From positions 1 to 23,246 of the forward strand of contig CAZAXF010000047.1 of assembly GCA_964489055.1 (NCBI GenBank): DNA of 23,246 nt. The letters are read 5' to 3'. This DNA is from 66-474 sp964489055. GTDB taxonomy: Bacteria > Pseudomonadota > Gammaproteobacteria > Xanthomonadales > Rhodanobacteraceae. Below, piece by piece: positions 1 to 7,713 of this stretch. Position numbers and translations under genes: made by a program. The notes below the pieces were generated by a model, which saw only the letters and a list, made by a program, of their open reading frames with translations, searched no databases and was not told the DNA's origin. Numbering within the stretch: the first letter of the stretch is position 1; every line of letters starts with the position of its first letter.

Positions 1-582
1 TGGTTCCCGTTCGCGCGCAGCCGTTACGCCTTCCACGACACCGAACTCAGCAAGATCGTGCAGTACGCGTACCAGGCGCTGGCACTGGACGAGCATCGGC
101 CCGACTTCAAGCCCACCAAGTGGACCCGGCCGCCGAAGTCACTTGTGCCCGGTGAATCGCCGAGCGCGTGGAAGCCCGGGCAGATCGAAGTCGAGCAGTG
201 CTGGTTCGTCGGCGCGCACGGGGATGTAGGCGGCGGGGAAAAGTCCGACGGCGCGGGGCACAGCCCCGATAGGCTGCCGGAAATCACGCTGGCCTGGATG
301 CAGGCGAAGGCGCGCGGGGCGGGGCTGGCCTTCAACGAGGACTACACCCCCGCACCGGGCGCCGAGCTGGACGTGCCCAACGATTCGTTCGGCAAATTCA
401 TGCACGGCCTGTACAAGGTGTTCAAGAAGCCGTACCAGCGCGTGATCGGCGGCGGCGTCAACGAAACCATCGATCCCTCGGTGTGGCAAAAGTGGTACGC
501 GCAGGCGGCGTACCGTCCCGAACCCGTCGAAACCGCGATGCAGGACGGGTTGATCGAGCTGGGATCGGACAAGGTTGCATGA
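1..582 (+). CDS. DUF2235 alpha/beta-hydrolase domain protein, C-terminal part (5' truncated)
   Basis: The reading frame is open from the first base, so the gene starts outside the window; 193 residues are visible before TGA. The motif QCWFVGAHGDVGGG (about residues 66-79 of the visible part) matches the conserved [VL]WF-x-G-x-H-x-DVGGG block of DUF2235 proteins. In that family the Asp belongs to a lipase-like catalytic triad; the Ser-containing GxSxG should lie upstream and is not visible. DUF2235 proteins include type VI secretion phospholipase effectors (Tle1 type), but many are uncharacterised, and nothing in this window is a T6SS gene, so an effector role is only a possibility. The stop codon overlaps the ATG of the next gene (ATGA), indicating translational coupling. 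Confidence 0.85.
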   Translation, partial: WFPFARSRYAFHDTELSKIVQYAYQALALDEHRPDFKPTKWTRPPKSLVPGESPSAWKPGQIEVEQCWFVGAHGDVGGGEKSDGAGHSPDRLPEITLAWMQAKARGAGLAFNEDYTPAPGAELDVPNDSFGKFMHGLYKVFKKPYQRVIGGGVNETIDPSVWQKWYAQAAYRPEPVETAMQDGLIELGSDKVA

Positions 583-1394
583 GTGCGTTGTTTGCTGCCG
601 CCCGGCGCTGCATCCAGTGCGCGGTCCCGGAGGACAAGCTGGTGCTGACGCGGCAGGCGTTCAGCGACCTGTGCGAGGGCCGATTGTCGCTGCATGACGA
701 TGGCGCGGAGCCCGCGTCGATCGGCGTGCCGGGCCGCCCGGTGCGTCCGCGCCTGGTGGCACCGCGCGACGTGCCGCGGCGCGGGCTCGGCAGCGACGAG
801 GGCCGCGCGGCGCTGGTGCACGCGGTGGCGCACATCGAGTTCAACGCCATCAACCTTGCCTGGGACGCGGTGTACCGCTTCCGCGACATGCCGGATGCCT
901 ACTACCGCGATTGGGCGTCGGTCGCCAATGACGAGGCGCGGCATTTCACGATGCTGTCGGGACGCCTCACCCAGCTCGGGCATGCCTACGGTGACTTCGA
1001 TGCCCACAACGGCTTGTGGGAAATGGCCGTCAAGACGGCTGATTCCTGCCTGGCACGGATGGCGCTGGTGCCGCGCGTTCTGGAAGCGCGCGGGCTGGAC
1101 GTGACGCCCGGCATGATCGCGCGCCTGCGTGCGGTCGGTGACGATGCCACCGCCCGCATCCTGGAAGTCATCCTGCGCGAGGAAGTGCCACACGTCGCCG
1201 CCGGCACGCGCTGGTTCCGGTATTGCTGCGAACGCGAAGGCCGCGATCCCGCCGCAACCTTCGCCCGGCTGCTGGAAGAGCACGTACCCGGCGGTTTGCG
1301 CGGACCGTTCAATCTCGACGCGCGCCGCGCCGCGGGTTTTGGCGAAGTCGAGCTGGCGCGCCTTGCAGGTCGCAGCAGTCCAGCAACGCTCTGA
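579..1394 (+). CDS. DUF455 family ferritin-like protein
   Basis: The 271-residue product starts at the ATG overlapping the stop of the DUF2235 gene (ATGA). A longer in-frame start at 483 would lie inside that gene and add a non-conserved stretch. The protein resembles the DUF455 (COG2833) family, whose fold is a ferritin-like four-helix bundle. Candidate metal ligands appear in the expected order: HIEFNAI (E87), NDEARHF (E119, H122) and REEVPHV (E201/E202, H205). Conserved family stretches such as RVLEARGLDVTPGM and AGTRWFRYCCE are present. The biochemical role of the family is not known to me; a di-metal oxidase or RNA-modification-like activity would be speculation. Part of this gene (about residues 164-218) is also found as a degraded copy at 10130-10292. 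Confidence 0.85.
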   Translation: MSALFAAARRCIQCAVPEDKLVLTRQAFSDLCEGRLSLHDDGAEPASIGVPGRPVRPRLVAPRDVPRRGLGSDEGRAALVHAVAHIEFNAINLAWDAVYRFRDMPDAYYRDWASVANDEARHFTMLSGRLTQLGHAYGDFDAHNGLWEMAVKTADSCLARMALVPRVLEARGLDVTPGMIARLRAVGDDATARILEVILREEVPHVAAGTRWFRYCCEREGRDPAATFARLLEEHVPGGLRGPFNLDARRAAGFGEVELARLAGRSSPATL

Positions 1395-1410
1395 CCAGCC
1401 TGTGCGTTTG

Positions 1411-1436
1411 TCACCCCGGCGAAAGCCGGGGTCCAT
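1411..1436. repeat. Dispersed palindromic repeat (CCCCGGC-GAAA-GCCGGGG hairpin)
   Basis: A perfect 7-bp inverted repeat (1414-1420 and 1425-1431) encloses a GAAA tetraloop and is flanked by GTCA and TCCATG. This sequence, which would translate as MDPGFRRGD or TPAFAGVT, is familiar as a very common intergenic repeat of proteobacterial genomes. It lies 19 bases after the DUF455 stop. It could serve as a transcript-stabilising hairpin or weak terminator, but no T-run follows. A second short inverted repeat (TGATCTT / AAGATCA) lies about 1439-1472 and may belong to the same element. Confidence 0.7.
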
Positions 1437-1594
1437 GTTGATCTTGTTTGCGTGCCAGAAAGATCAGATTGGATTGACGCGGCGCGCCTGTGGGCAGCCG
1501 TGCTGGCTGCGCTGCGTGCCCGGTTCGGCAGGGCGCGCAGTCCCCTCGCGCGTGGGTGTACCCTCGAACGCCCGATATCGCTGGGAGGGCGCAC

Positions 1595-2911
1595 ATGAGA
1601 AACCGGATGTGGTGGATCGCGCTGGCCGTGTTGGCGGCGGTACTGGCCTGGGTCGCGCCGCCGGTGCACGCGCGCGCCGATGCCGCGGCCGGCGCCGGAG
1701 TCTTTCTGCTGACCGCCGACCGCGTATTCGATGCGCGCAGCGAGTCCGCGCATGCGGGCTGGGCGGTGCTGGTGGAGGGCGGCAGGATCGCCGCGGTCGG
1801 ACCGCGCGGATCGATCGAGGCGCCGGCCGGGGCCACCGTCATCGACCTGCCGGGCACCACGCTGCTGCCGGGCCTGATCGACGCGCATTCGCACATCTTC
1901 CTGCACCCCTACAACGAGACATCGTGGACCGACCAGGTGCTGAAGGAGCCGTTGGCGTATCGCACCGTCGAGGCCGTCAACCACGTGCGCGACACGCTGC
2001 TGGCGGGCTTCACGGTGCTGCGCGACCTTGGCACCGAGGGCGCGGGCTACGCCGACGTCGCGGTACAGAAGGCCATCGACGATGGCCTGATCCCCGGCCC
2101 GCACCTGCTCGTCGCCACGCGCGCGACGGTGGCGAAGGATTGCTACGGACCGGGGCCGGGCGGTTATCGCACCGACCTGACGCTGCCGCAGGGCGGCATT
2201 CCCGTGGCGGGTGTTGCGGAAATGATCGCCGCGGTGCGCGAACAGGCCGGCCACGGTGCCGACTGGATCAAGCTCTACGCCGACTACCGCTGCGGCAAGT
2301 CGCATGGTTCGGTACCGACCTTCACGCAGGCGGAACTGGACGCGGGTGTGGAAGCCGCGCATTCGCTGGGCCTGCCGGTGTCGGCGCACGCGGCCACCGC
2401 CGAGGGCATGCGCCGCGCGGTGCTGGCCGGCGTGGACAGCATCGAACACGGTTTCGAGGGCACCCGCGAAGTGTTCGAACTGATGGCCAAACACCACGTG
2501 GCGTTCCTGCCGACCCTGACGGTGGTCGCGGCCAGCGCGCAGTACCGCGAAGGCTGGGAGCCGGGCGATCCGCCGACCGCACGCATGCGCGCGGCCGAAA
2601 ACGCGTTCAAGCTCGCACGCGATGCCGGCGTCACCATCGGCAACGGCAGCGACGTCGGTGTGTTTCCCCACGGCGAGAATTACCGCGAGCTGGAATGGAT
2701 GGTGCAATACGGCATGCGTCCCGCGCAGGCGCTGCTGGCCGCAACCGCCGTGGACGCGCAGATCCTCCGTCGCCAGGATCGGTTCGGCCAGCTCAAGCCC
2801 GGCCTCGACGCCGACATCATCGCGGTCGAGGGCGATCCCACCCGGGACATCCGCGCCATCGAGCACGTGGCGTTCGTGATGAAGGGAGGGGTGGTTTACA
2901 AGCAGCCATGA
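1595..2911 (+). CDS. Exported metal-dependent amidohydrolase (imidazolonepropionase/prolidase-like)
   Basis: The product has 438 residues. The ATG at 1595 is chosen because GGGAGGG (1583-1589) lies 5 bases upstream and a signal-peptide-like stretch follows at once (MRNRMWWIALAVLAAVLAWV, then APPVHARA). Upstream in-frame extensions are not hydrophobic. Amidohydrolase-superfamily metal site residues are visible: H98 and H100 in IDAHSH, K226 in DWIKLYAD (probably the carboxylated bridging lysine), H265 in SAHAAT, H285 in SIEHGFEG and D353 in NGSDVGVF. The C-terminal LKPGLDADIIAVEGDP block is typical of COG1228-type enzymes, which hydrolyse cyclic amides or Xaa-Pro dipeptides. The substrate cannot be deduced, and the location is probably periplasmic. 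The last 67 residues are duplicated as a ruin at 10293-10496. Confidence 0.88.
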   Translation: MRNRMWWIALAVLAAVLAWVAPPVHARADAAAGAGVFLLTADRVFDARSESAHAGWAVLVEGGRIAAVGPRGSIEAPAGATVIDLPGTTLLPGLIDAHSHIFLHPYNETSWTDQVLKEPLAYRTVEAVNHVRDTLLAGFTVLRDLGTEGAGYADVAVQKAIDDGLIPGPHLLVATRATVAKDCYGPGPGGYRTDLTLPQGGIPVAGVAEMIAAVREQAGHGADWIKLYADYRCGKSHGSVPTFTQAELDAGVEAAHSLGLPVSAHAATAEGMRRAVLAGVDSIEHGFEGTREVFELMAKHHVAFLPTLTVVAASAQYREGWEPGDPPTARMRAAENAFKLARDAGVTIGNGSDVGVFPHGENYRELEWMVQYGMRPAQALLAATAVDAQILRRQDRFGQLKPGLDADIIAVEGDPTRDIRAIEHVAFVMKGGVVYKQP

Positions 2912-2988
2912 CAGCGCGGTGATGGGTCGCGGGAAAGGCAGCGATCGAGCCTGGCATCATGACTCTGGGTCCCGGCGCTGACGGGCGT

Positions 2989-4353
2989 TCATGGTTCCAG
3001 TGACGTGACCGGCGAAATGGCGCGCCTTTTTTCGCGTTCGCTCTCTCGCGGCTCGGAAATCCTGCCTTCGGCATACAGGCACAGCAGAACGGCTCCCGTG
3101 GTCAGCACGGCGACGGCGAAGAAGACGGCGCCGTAGCCGTGGGACTCGGTGAGCTGGCCCCACGCCCCGGCCATGCCGGATCGCGCGAAATTGGAAATGG
3201 CCATCATCAGCGCGAACTGGCTGGCGGCGACCGCCGGCTTGCTGAGCATCATGGCCCAGGCGATCAGCAGTATCGACATCATGGTCATGACGACGACCTG
3301 CGCGGCGAGGATGGCGGGAAGCACACCGGAATGGACCCAGTTTCCCCGTGTGATGCCGCCCAGGAGCGCCAGTCCGACCAGCAGCACGCCGGCGATCGTC
3401 ACCATGCGCGCAAGCCCGGTCCATTTGATCAGCAGACCCGTCATGGTGATGCCGAAAATTCCGGCGAGCAGGGTGGCGCTGCCGGCAAAGTGGCTGTAGT
3501 GATTGCTGGTCCAGCCGAGCACCTGGACGGTTGCGGTCGGCCCGACCGTATCGGTCAGTGCCCCGGTCGCGGAGCACAGCGCGAAGGCGGCCAGGAACGC
3601 AATGATCCTGCGGTCGGCCAGCGAACCGAATACCTCCCTGAGGATCGGCCACCAGGCATCCTGCTGCAGCGCCTCGCATTCAGCCGAAGGTTTGCCGGGC
3701 GTCCACGGCATCAACCGTTCGCCCGGTCGTTCGCGAAACAGGCCCACGACCGTCGAGGGAACCGCCACCAGCACCGCGAGCAGCAATGCGGTGGTCGTGA
3801 TGCCGCCCGCCGACAGCACGGCCCCGGCGCCGAAGCTGGTTGCCGATATGCCCACGATCTGCGATCCGTACATGCAGCCATTGATCGCGCCGCGTTCCTC
3901 GACCGGGACCAGATCGATCGTCATTCCGTCGACCGCGACATCGTTGAATATGGCGCACAGGTTCAGCGCGAAGCAGAAGCTGCCGAACAATGCGATTTGA
4001 TGCACGTTCGGCGCCGCGCTGGCGAGTGCCACGAGGACGACGACCATGCAGGCCTGGGCAATCAGGATCCATACCCGCCGACGCCCCATCGGGCGATAGG
4101 TGAAGCGGTCCATGATCAGCCCGGTGAAAGGCTTGAGCGACCAGGGCAGGAGTGCGAACCCGACAAACGCGCCGATCTGGACCGGGCTGGCGCCCGCCGC
4201 GGCAAACCACGAGGGCAGCACGACCAGCGACAGGCCCAGCGGCACGCCCTGCATGAAATAAAGGATCATCACCGCGGAAAACCGCAGCGGTTTGTGCTCG
4301 ACCAGCGACGGCAAGGTGCGCCGGGCGCCTGTCGGGGATATCGCGTGGCTCAT
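2989..4353 (-). CDS. MFS transporter, AmpG/PAT-like
   Basis: This 454-residue polytopic membrane protein has about 12 hydrophobic segments. The N-terminal half has YFMQGVPLGLS and LLPWSLKPFTGLIMDRF, resembling the GLP...LPY-x-LK-x-WAP-x-DR pattern of AmpG/acetyl-CoA-transporter-like MFS proteins, followed by a basic loop (PMGRRRVW). AmpG carriers import muropeptides for cell-wall recycling, but this match is only at the level of fold and motif, so the substrate is open. The ATG at 4353 overlaps the stop of the upstream permease (ATGA) and is preceded by GGAGG with a 7-base spacer. The two genes therefore form a translationally coupled operon. It is convergent with the amidohydrolase gene, and no clear terminator is seen in the 77-bp gap. 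Confidence 0.82.
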   Translation of the reverse strand: MSHAISPTGARRTLPSLVEHKPLRFSAVMILYFMQGVPLGLSLVVLPSWFAAAGASPVQIGAFVGFALLPWSLKPFTGLIMDRFTYRPMGRRRVWILIAQACMVVVLVALASAAPNVHQIALFGSFCFALNLCAIFNDVAVDGMTIDLVPVEERGAINGCMYGSQIVGISATSFGAGAVLSAGGITTTALLLAVLVAVPSTVVGLFRERPGERLMPWTPGKPSAECEALQQDAWWPILREVFGSLADRRIIAFLAAFALCSATGALTDTVGPTATVQVLGWTSNHYSHFAGSATLLAGIFGITMTGLLIKWTGLARMVTIAGVLLVGLALLGGITRGNWVHSGVLPAILAAQVVVMTMMSILLIAWAMMLSKPAVAASQFALMMAISNFARSGMAGAWGQLTESHGYGAVFFAVAVLTTGAVLLCLYAEGRISEPRESEREKRRAISPVTSLEP

Positions 4354-5831
4354 GGCATGTCCTCCGGGTGGAACGTCGCTGGTGAAACGGGGTCGGAATC
4401 AGTTCCTGCAAGCGCTCGAAGAGGCTTTGACCGTCCGCCCACAACCGGGCCTGGCACCGTGGAGTGACGGACGTGGATTCCCGCCGCCGCCTTTTTCGCG
4501 CTGCTGCCGCGCCGCGTGAAGAGCCCGAGCGCGCTGCCGACCAGCACCAGCACGGCGACCAGTACGCAGGCCTGGAGCGTGGCCTGCACGGCGGCGTAGA
4601 TCGAAAACGCGGTGGACACCGCCACCATCGCCCACCAGAAGGCAGTCATGTTCCTGGCGCCACCTTCGTGGCCGCGCAACTGCAACACGACGAAGGCCGC
4701 GATCATGCACAGGGCGATGAATTGCGAGCCCAGCGCGGTGACTTCGGCAAGGAACGCGAATTTCCCGCTCAGGGCGATTCCCGCAACCAGCAGCGCGAAC
4801 AACGCGATGGCTGCATCGGGCGTCAGCAAACGCTTCGAGACATGCGCGAGCGTTTCCGGCAGCAATCCGCGCTCGGCCATGCCGAAAAGCACGCGGGATC
4901 CGCCCACGAAACCGGCCAGCGCATTGCTGGCGATCGAGAACACCGCGGCCAGCGTGAGCGCGACGACTCCGGCCGGTCCCATCACCGCGCCGGCGGCGGC
5001 GGCCAACGGCGTGCCATTGCCGCTGGCGGGCGCGCCGGCAGCGATATAGGCCCACTCGACGACCGTGTAGAAGGTGATGATGATCGCCAGCGACAGCAGC
5101 ATGGATCGCGGCAGCGTGCGCTGCGGATTCTTCACCTCACCGGCCGAACACACCGGGTCGGCTGCTCCGGAAAAGGCGAAGTAGACCAGCAACGCGACCG
5201 ATTCGAAGGTGCCGAACCGGGGCAGCTCGAAGCTTGTCGAAATGCCCCCGGCCGCAAACGCCACGACGCACAGCACCACGATCGGTGTCACCTTGAGCAC
5301 GGTCCCGATCATCAACCCCCCGATCGCCCGGCGCATGCCCGACAGCGTCAGCCCGGCCAGCGCCGCAAGCAGCGCAAGCACCGCCAGGGGGCGGGCAACC
5401 GGCCCGTCGAGTGCCGGAAAGAACACGGCAAGATACGACACCAGCACATGCAACGTCGCCGCGCGCCCGGTGGCCATCGCGATGACGATCAGCCAGCCGA
5501 CCTGGAACCCCACGGTCGCACCGAACGCTGTCTGGGCATAGAGCTGCGGCCCGCCCGAGACGCGGAACATCGTCGAAAGCCGGGCTGCGATCAGCACGGT
5601 GCAGGCAAACAGCACACCGAAGATCAGGAACAGCCACGGAGCGAAGGCGCCGGTCTTGCCGAACAGCAGCGCAGGGATCGCAAAAATGCCCGCCCCGATC
5701 ATCCCGTTGACGCTCATGAGGCTTGCACCGAGCGTGCCGACCACTCGTGGCGGCTTCGTGGTTCCCGTCATGACCTTTCCGGTCATTGCGCCGGTTGCGT
5801 GGTCTTGCCGTTCGCCCGCATGCAACCTCAT
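4350..5831 (-). CDS. APC-superfamily amino-acid permease
   Basis: The 493-residue inner-membrane protein has the APC signature NGMIGAGIFAIP in helix 1 (residues 42-53), a FSGAADPVCSAGEVKNPQRT segment corresponding to the helix 6/7 substrate and cation region, and GGSRVLFGMAERGLLP near helix 8. It is predicted to import or exchange amino acids or polyamines; the substrate is not readable from sequence. The start at 5831 is supported by AGGGGGAG five bases upstream. Internal ATGs at 5786 and 5771 are alternatives with poorer spacing. After the last helix (ALGLFTRR) a roughly 50-residue hydrophilic tail continues to the stop that overlaps the MFS start; it looks like a non-conserved extension. 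A winged-helix regulator diverges from this gene. Confidence 0.87.
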   Translation of the reverse strand: MRLHAGERQDHATGAMTGKVMTGTTKPPRVVGTLGASLMSVNGMIGAGIFAIPALLFGKTGAFAPWLFLIFGVLFACTVLIAARLSTMFRVSGGPQLYAQTAFGATVGFQVGWLIVIAMATGRAATLHVLVSYLAVFFPALDGPVARPLAVLALLAALAGLTLSGMRRAIGGLMIGTVLKVTPIVVLCVVAFAAGGISTSFELPRFGTFESVALLVYFAFSGAADPVCSAGEVKNPQRTLPRSMLLSLAIIITFYTVVEWAYIAAGAPASGNGTPLAAAAGAVMGPAGVVALTLAAVFSIASNALAGFVGGSRVLFGMAERGLLPETLAHVSKRLLTPDAAIALFALLVAGIALSGKFAFLAEVTALGSQFIALCMIAAFVVLQLRGHEGGARNMTAFWWAMVAVSTAFSIYAAVQATLQACVLVAVLVLVGSALGLFTRRGSSAKKAAAGIHVRHSTVPGPVVGGRSKPLRALAGTDSDPVSPATFHPEDMP

Positions 5832-5891
5832 CGAGGCTCCCCCTGGCCGGCGCGCGCCAGGCCATGTTTGCCACGTAGCGCCGGAGCCTGT

Positions 5892-5921
5892 GCGTACACT
5901 GGATGGGTACCGTTCGCGTAC
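5892..5921. promoter_or_regulatory. Candidate operator: three GNGTAC repeats in the divergent promoter region
   Basis: GCGTAC (5892-5897), GGGTAC (5905-5910) and GCGTAC (5916-5921) are in the same orientation, with start-to-start distances of 13 and 11 bases, close to one helical turn. OmpR/CadC-type winged-helix proteins usually bind tandem direct repeats spaced by about a turn, and such a protein is encoded just to the right. The assignment is inferred from position and spacing alone. Confidence 0.3.
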
Positions 5922-6042
5922 AAGGTTCGGCCTGTCGAACCAATGGATCGGGATCGAGGCTAGAACGCCCCCGGACGGGTGTCCTGACGGCTACATGATG
6001 TTTTCATGATGGGCGCCGCGCCGCGTGCTAACCTGTTGACGC

Positions 6043-7653
6043 ATGGGCGATTCCGCGTTCCACTCGGACATGACTGGTGCGCCGTTCTACATGAACGGTG
6101 CGCTCGTCGAGCCGGGCGCCTTGCGCATCCATGGCAAGAAGTCCGCCTGTCGGATCGAGCCCAAGGTGATGGCGCTGCTGGTTGCGCTGTCCGAGCGGCC
6201 GGGCCAGCTCTGGACGCGCGACGAGCTGGTGGCGCGCATCTGGGCCGGTGCGTGCGCCAGCGATGAGAGCCTTACGCGAATCGTCTACCAGTTGCGCAAG
6301 GCCTTGAAGCGTGCCGCCGTGGCCGTTGGCGCGGTACGCACCGTTTCCAGACTCGGGTACCGGCTGGACGCGGAAGTCTGGGCCGCGGACCAGGACACCG
6401 TTGCACCGCCTTCGACCAGCGTCCGCTTCCCGCCTTTTTCGGTTGCGGTCCTGCCCGTGACCGATGTGTCTCCGGATGGCAAGGGCAAGCTCCTTGCCGA
6501 CGGCTTGACCCGCGACCTGACCATGCTGCTGTCACGCACGCCGCACTATCGCGTGACGCCGTACAGCTCCGCGGTGCGACGTTCCGCCGACACGGCGGAT
6601 CTCGTCGCCACGGGCAAGGCCCTGCATGCCCGCTTCATCGTCACGGCAACCCTCGGGCGATGCGGCGACACGGTGCGCATCCGCGCGGACCTGGGCGATG
6701 CCGCCGAAGACTTGTTGCTGTGGGCGGAAAAATACGAAACGACCGTCGACCGCTTCTTCGAGGTGCAGGAAGACGTCGTCTACAGCATCACCACGGCGAT
6801 CACCGCCAAGGTCAACACCACCCAGCCCGTCCGCGTGCACCGCACCGGACGCTTCAATCTCTCTGCCTATGAGCGGGTCCTGGCGGCGGAGGCGCTGCGT
6901 GCCAACTACGGCGTCGAGAGCGCAAGGCAGATTGTCGCCATGTTGCGCGAGGCGCTGGAAATCGAGCCGGACGATCCGATTACCCGCGCCGCGCTCGCGG
7001 TGCAGCTCAGCCAGAACGTCGTCAGCCAGTGGGCCGATGATGCCGCCGCGACGATCGCGCAGGCCGACGCGCTGGTGGCACAAGCGCTCGAGGCCGCACC
7101 CGGTGACCCCGAGGTGCGCGCGTGCGCGGGCGTCGTGGCCACGATGTTCCACCGGCCCGACGAAGCGATCCGGCACCTGGAATTGGCGACGGCGCGCAAT
7201 CCCAACGACGCACACGCGCTGGCCGTGCTCGGCTGGCAGCGTTGCCTGCGCCATGCCGACCCGGCCGGAATCGGCCTGATCGAAACCGCCGAGGCGCGCG
7301 CGCCGCATCATCCGCGCTTCGGACTGTGGGCAACCTACCGGGCCACCGGTCATTTGTTCATGCTGGACTACGCCCGGGGCTTGCGCGGCGGCCAACAGGC
7401 TGTCGAGCGCACACCCCATTACTACCAGCCCCACCTGACCTGTGCCTGGGCCCACACCGGACTTGGCGACACCGCATCGGCGAAGCGCGATATCCAGCTC
7501 GCCCGGGAACTCGATTCAAACGACATCCTCGAAAAGTTCGTCGAAGAGATGCGCAAGTGGTCGGAAAACTCGCCGAACAAGGCGGAGTGTTGGGAAGTGC
7601 TGGAACGGCTGCGTTCTTCGGCAACGACTTCAGCGTCGGTTTCCCTCAGATGA
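6043..7653 (+). CDS. Winged-helix (OmpR/CadC-type) regulator with TolB-like and TPR domains
   Basis: The 536-residue protein starts with a Trans_reg_C winged-helix domain (about residues 20-112). RDELVARIWAG leads into the recognition helix DESLTRIVYQLRKAL (74-88) and the wing VRTVSRLGYRL (98-108). Residues about 132-255 resemble the TolB-like domain found in adenylate-cyclase and CadC-like proteins (VAVLPVTDVSPDGKGKLLADG, FIVTATLGRCGDTVRIRADL, LLLWAEKYETT). The rest is helical TPR-like sequence, for example EALEIEPDDPITRAALAVQL and LELATARNPNDAHALAVLGW. Unlike CadC/ToxR, no hydrophobic segment separates the DNA-binding domain from the sensor part, so the protein looks cytosolic. No good ribosome-binding site precedes the ATG; starts at 6070 or 6091 are possible. 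It probably controls the divergent permease operon. Confidence 0.85.
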   Translation: MGDSAFHSDMTGAPFYMNGALVEPGALRIHGKKSACRIEPKVMALLVALSERPGQLWTRDELVARIWAGACASDESLTRIVYQLRKALKRAAVAVGAVRTVSRLGYRLDAEVWAADQDTVAPPSTSVRFPPFSVAVLPVTDVSPDGKGKLLADGLTRDLTMLLSRTPHYRVTPYSSAVRRSADTADLVATGKALHARFIVTATLGRCGDTVRIRADLGDAAEDLLLWAEKYETTVDRFFEVQEDVVYSITTAITAKVNTTQPVRVHRTGRFNLSAYERVLAAEALRANYGVESARQIVAMLREALEIEPDDPITRAALAVQLSQNVVSQWADDAAATIAQADALVAQALEAAPGDPEVRACAGVVATMFHRPDEAIRHLELATARNPNDAHALAVLGWQRCLRHADPAGIGLIETAEARAPHHPRFGLWATYRATGHLFMLDYARGLRGGQQAVERTPHYYQPHLTCAWAHTGLGDTASAKRDIQLARELDSNDILEKFVEEMRKWSENSPNKAECWEVLERLRSSATTSASVSLR

Positions 7654-7713
7654 CGGGATCCGGATCACGTTGTCGCGATTCCCCCGGTCACCGGCAACCA
7701 CCTGATCCAGACT

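Noticed and set aside
986..2866. Long minus-strand open frame (about 626 codons) opposite the DUF455 and amidohydrolase genes
   Set aside because: It is an Arg/His/Ala-rich shadow frame typical of high-GC DNA; the plus strand carries recognisable domains across the whole stretch.
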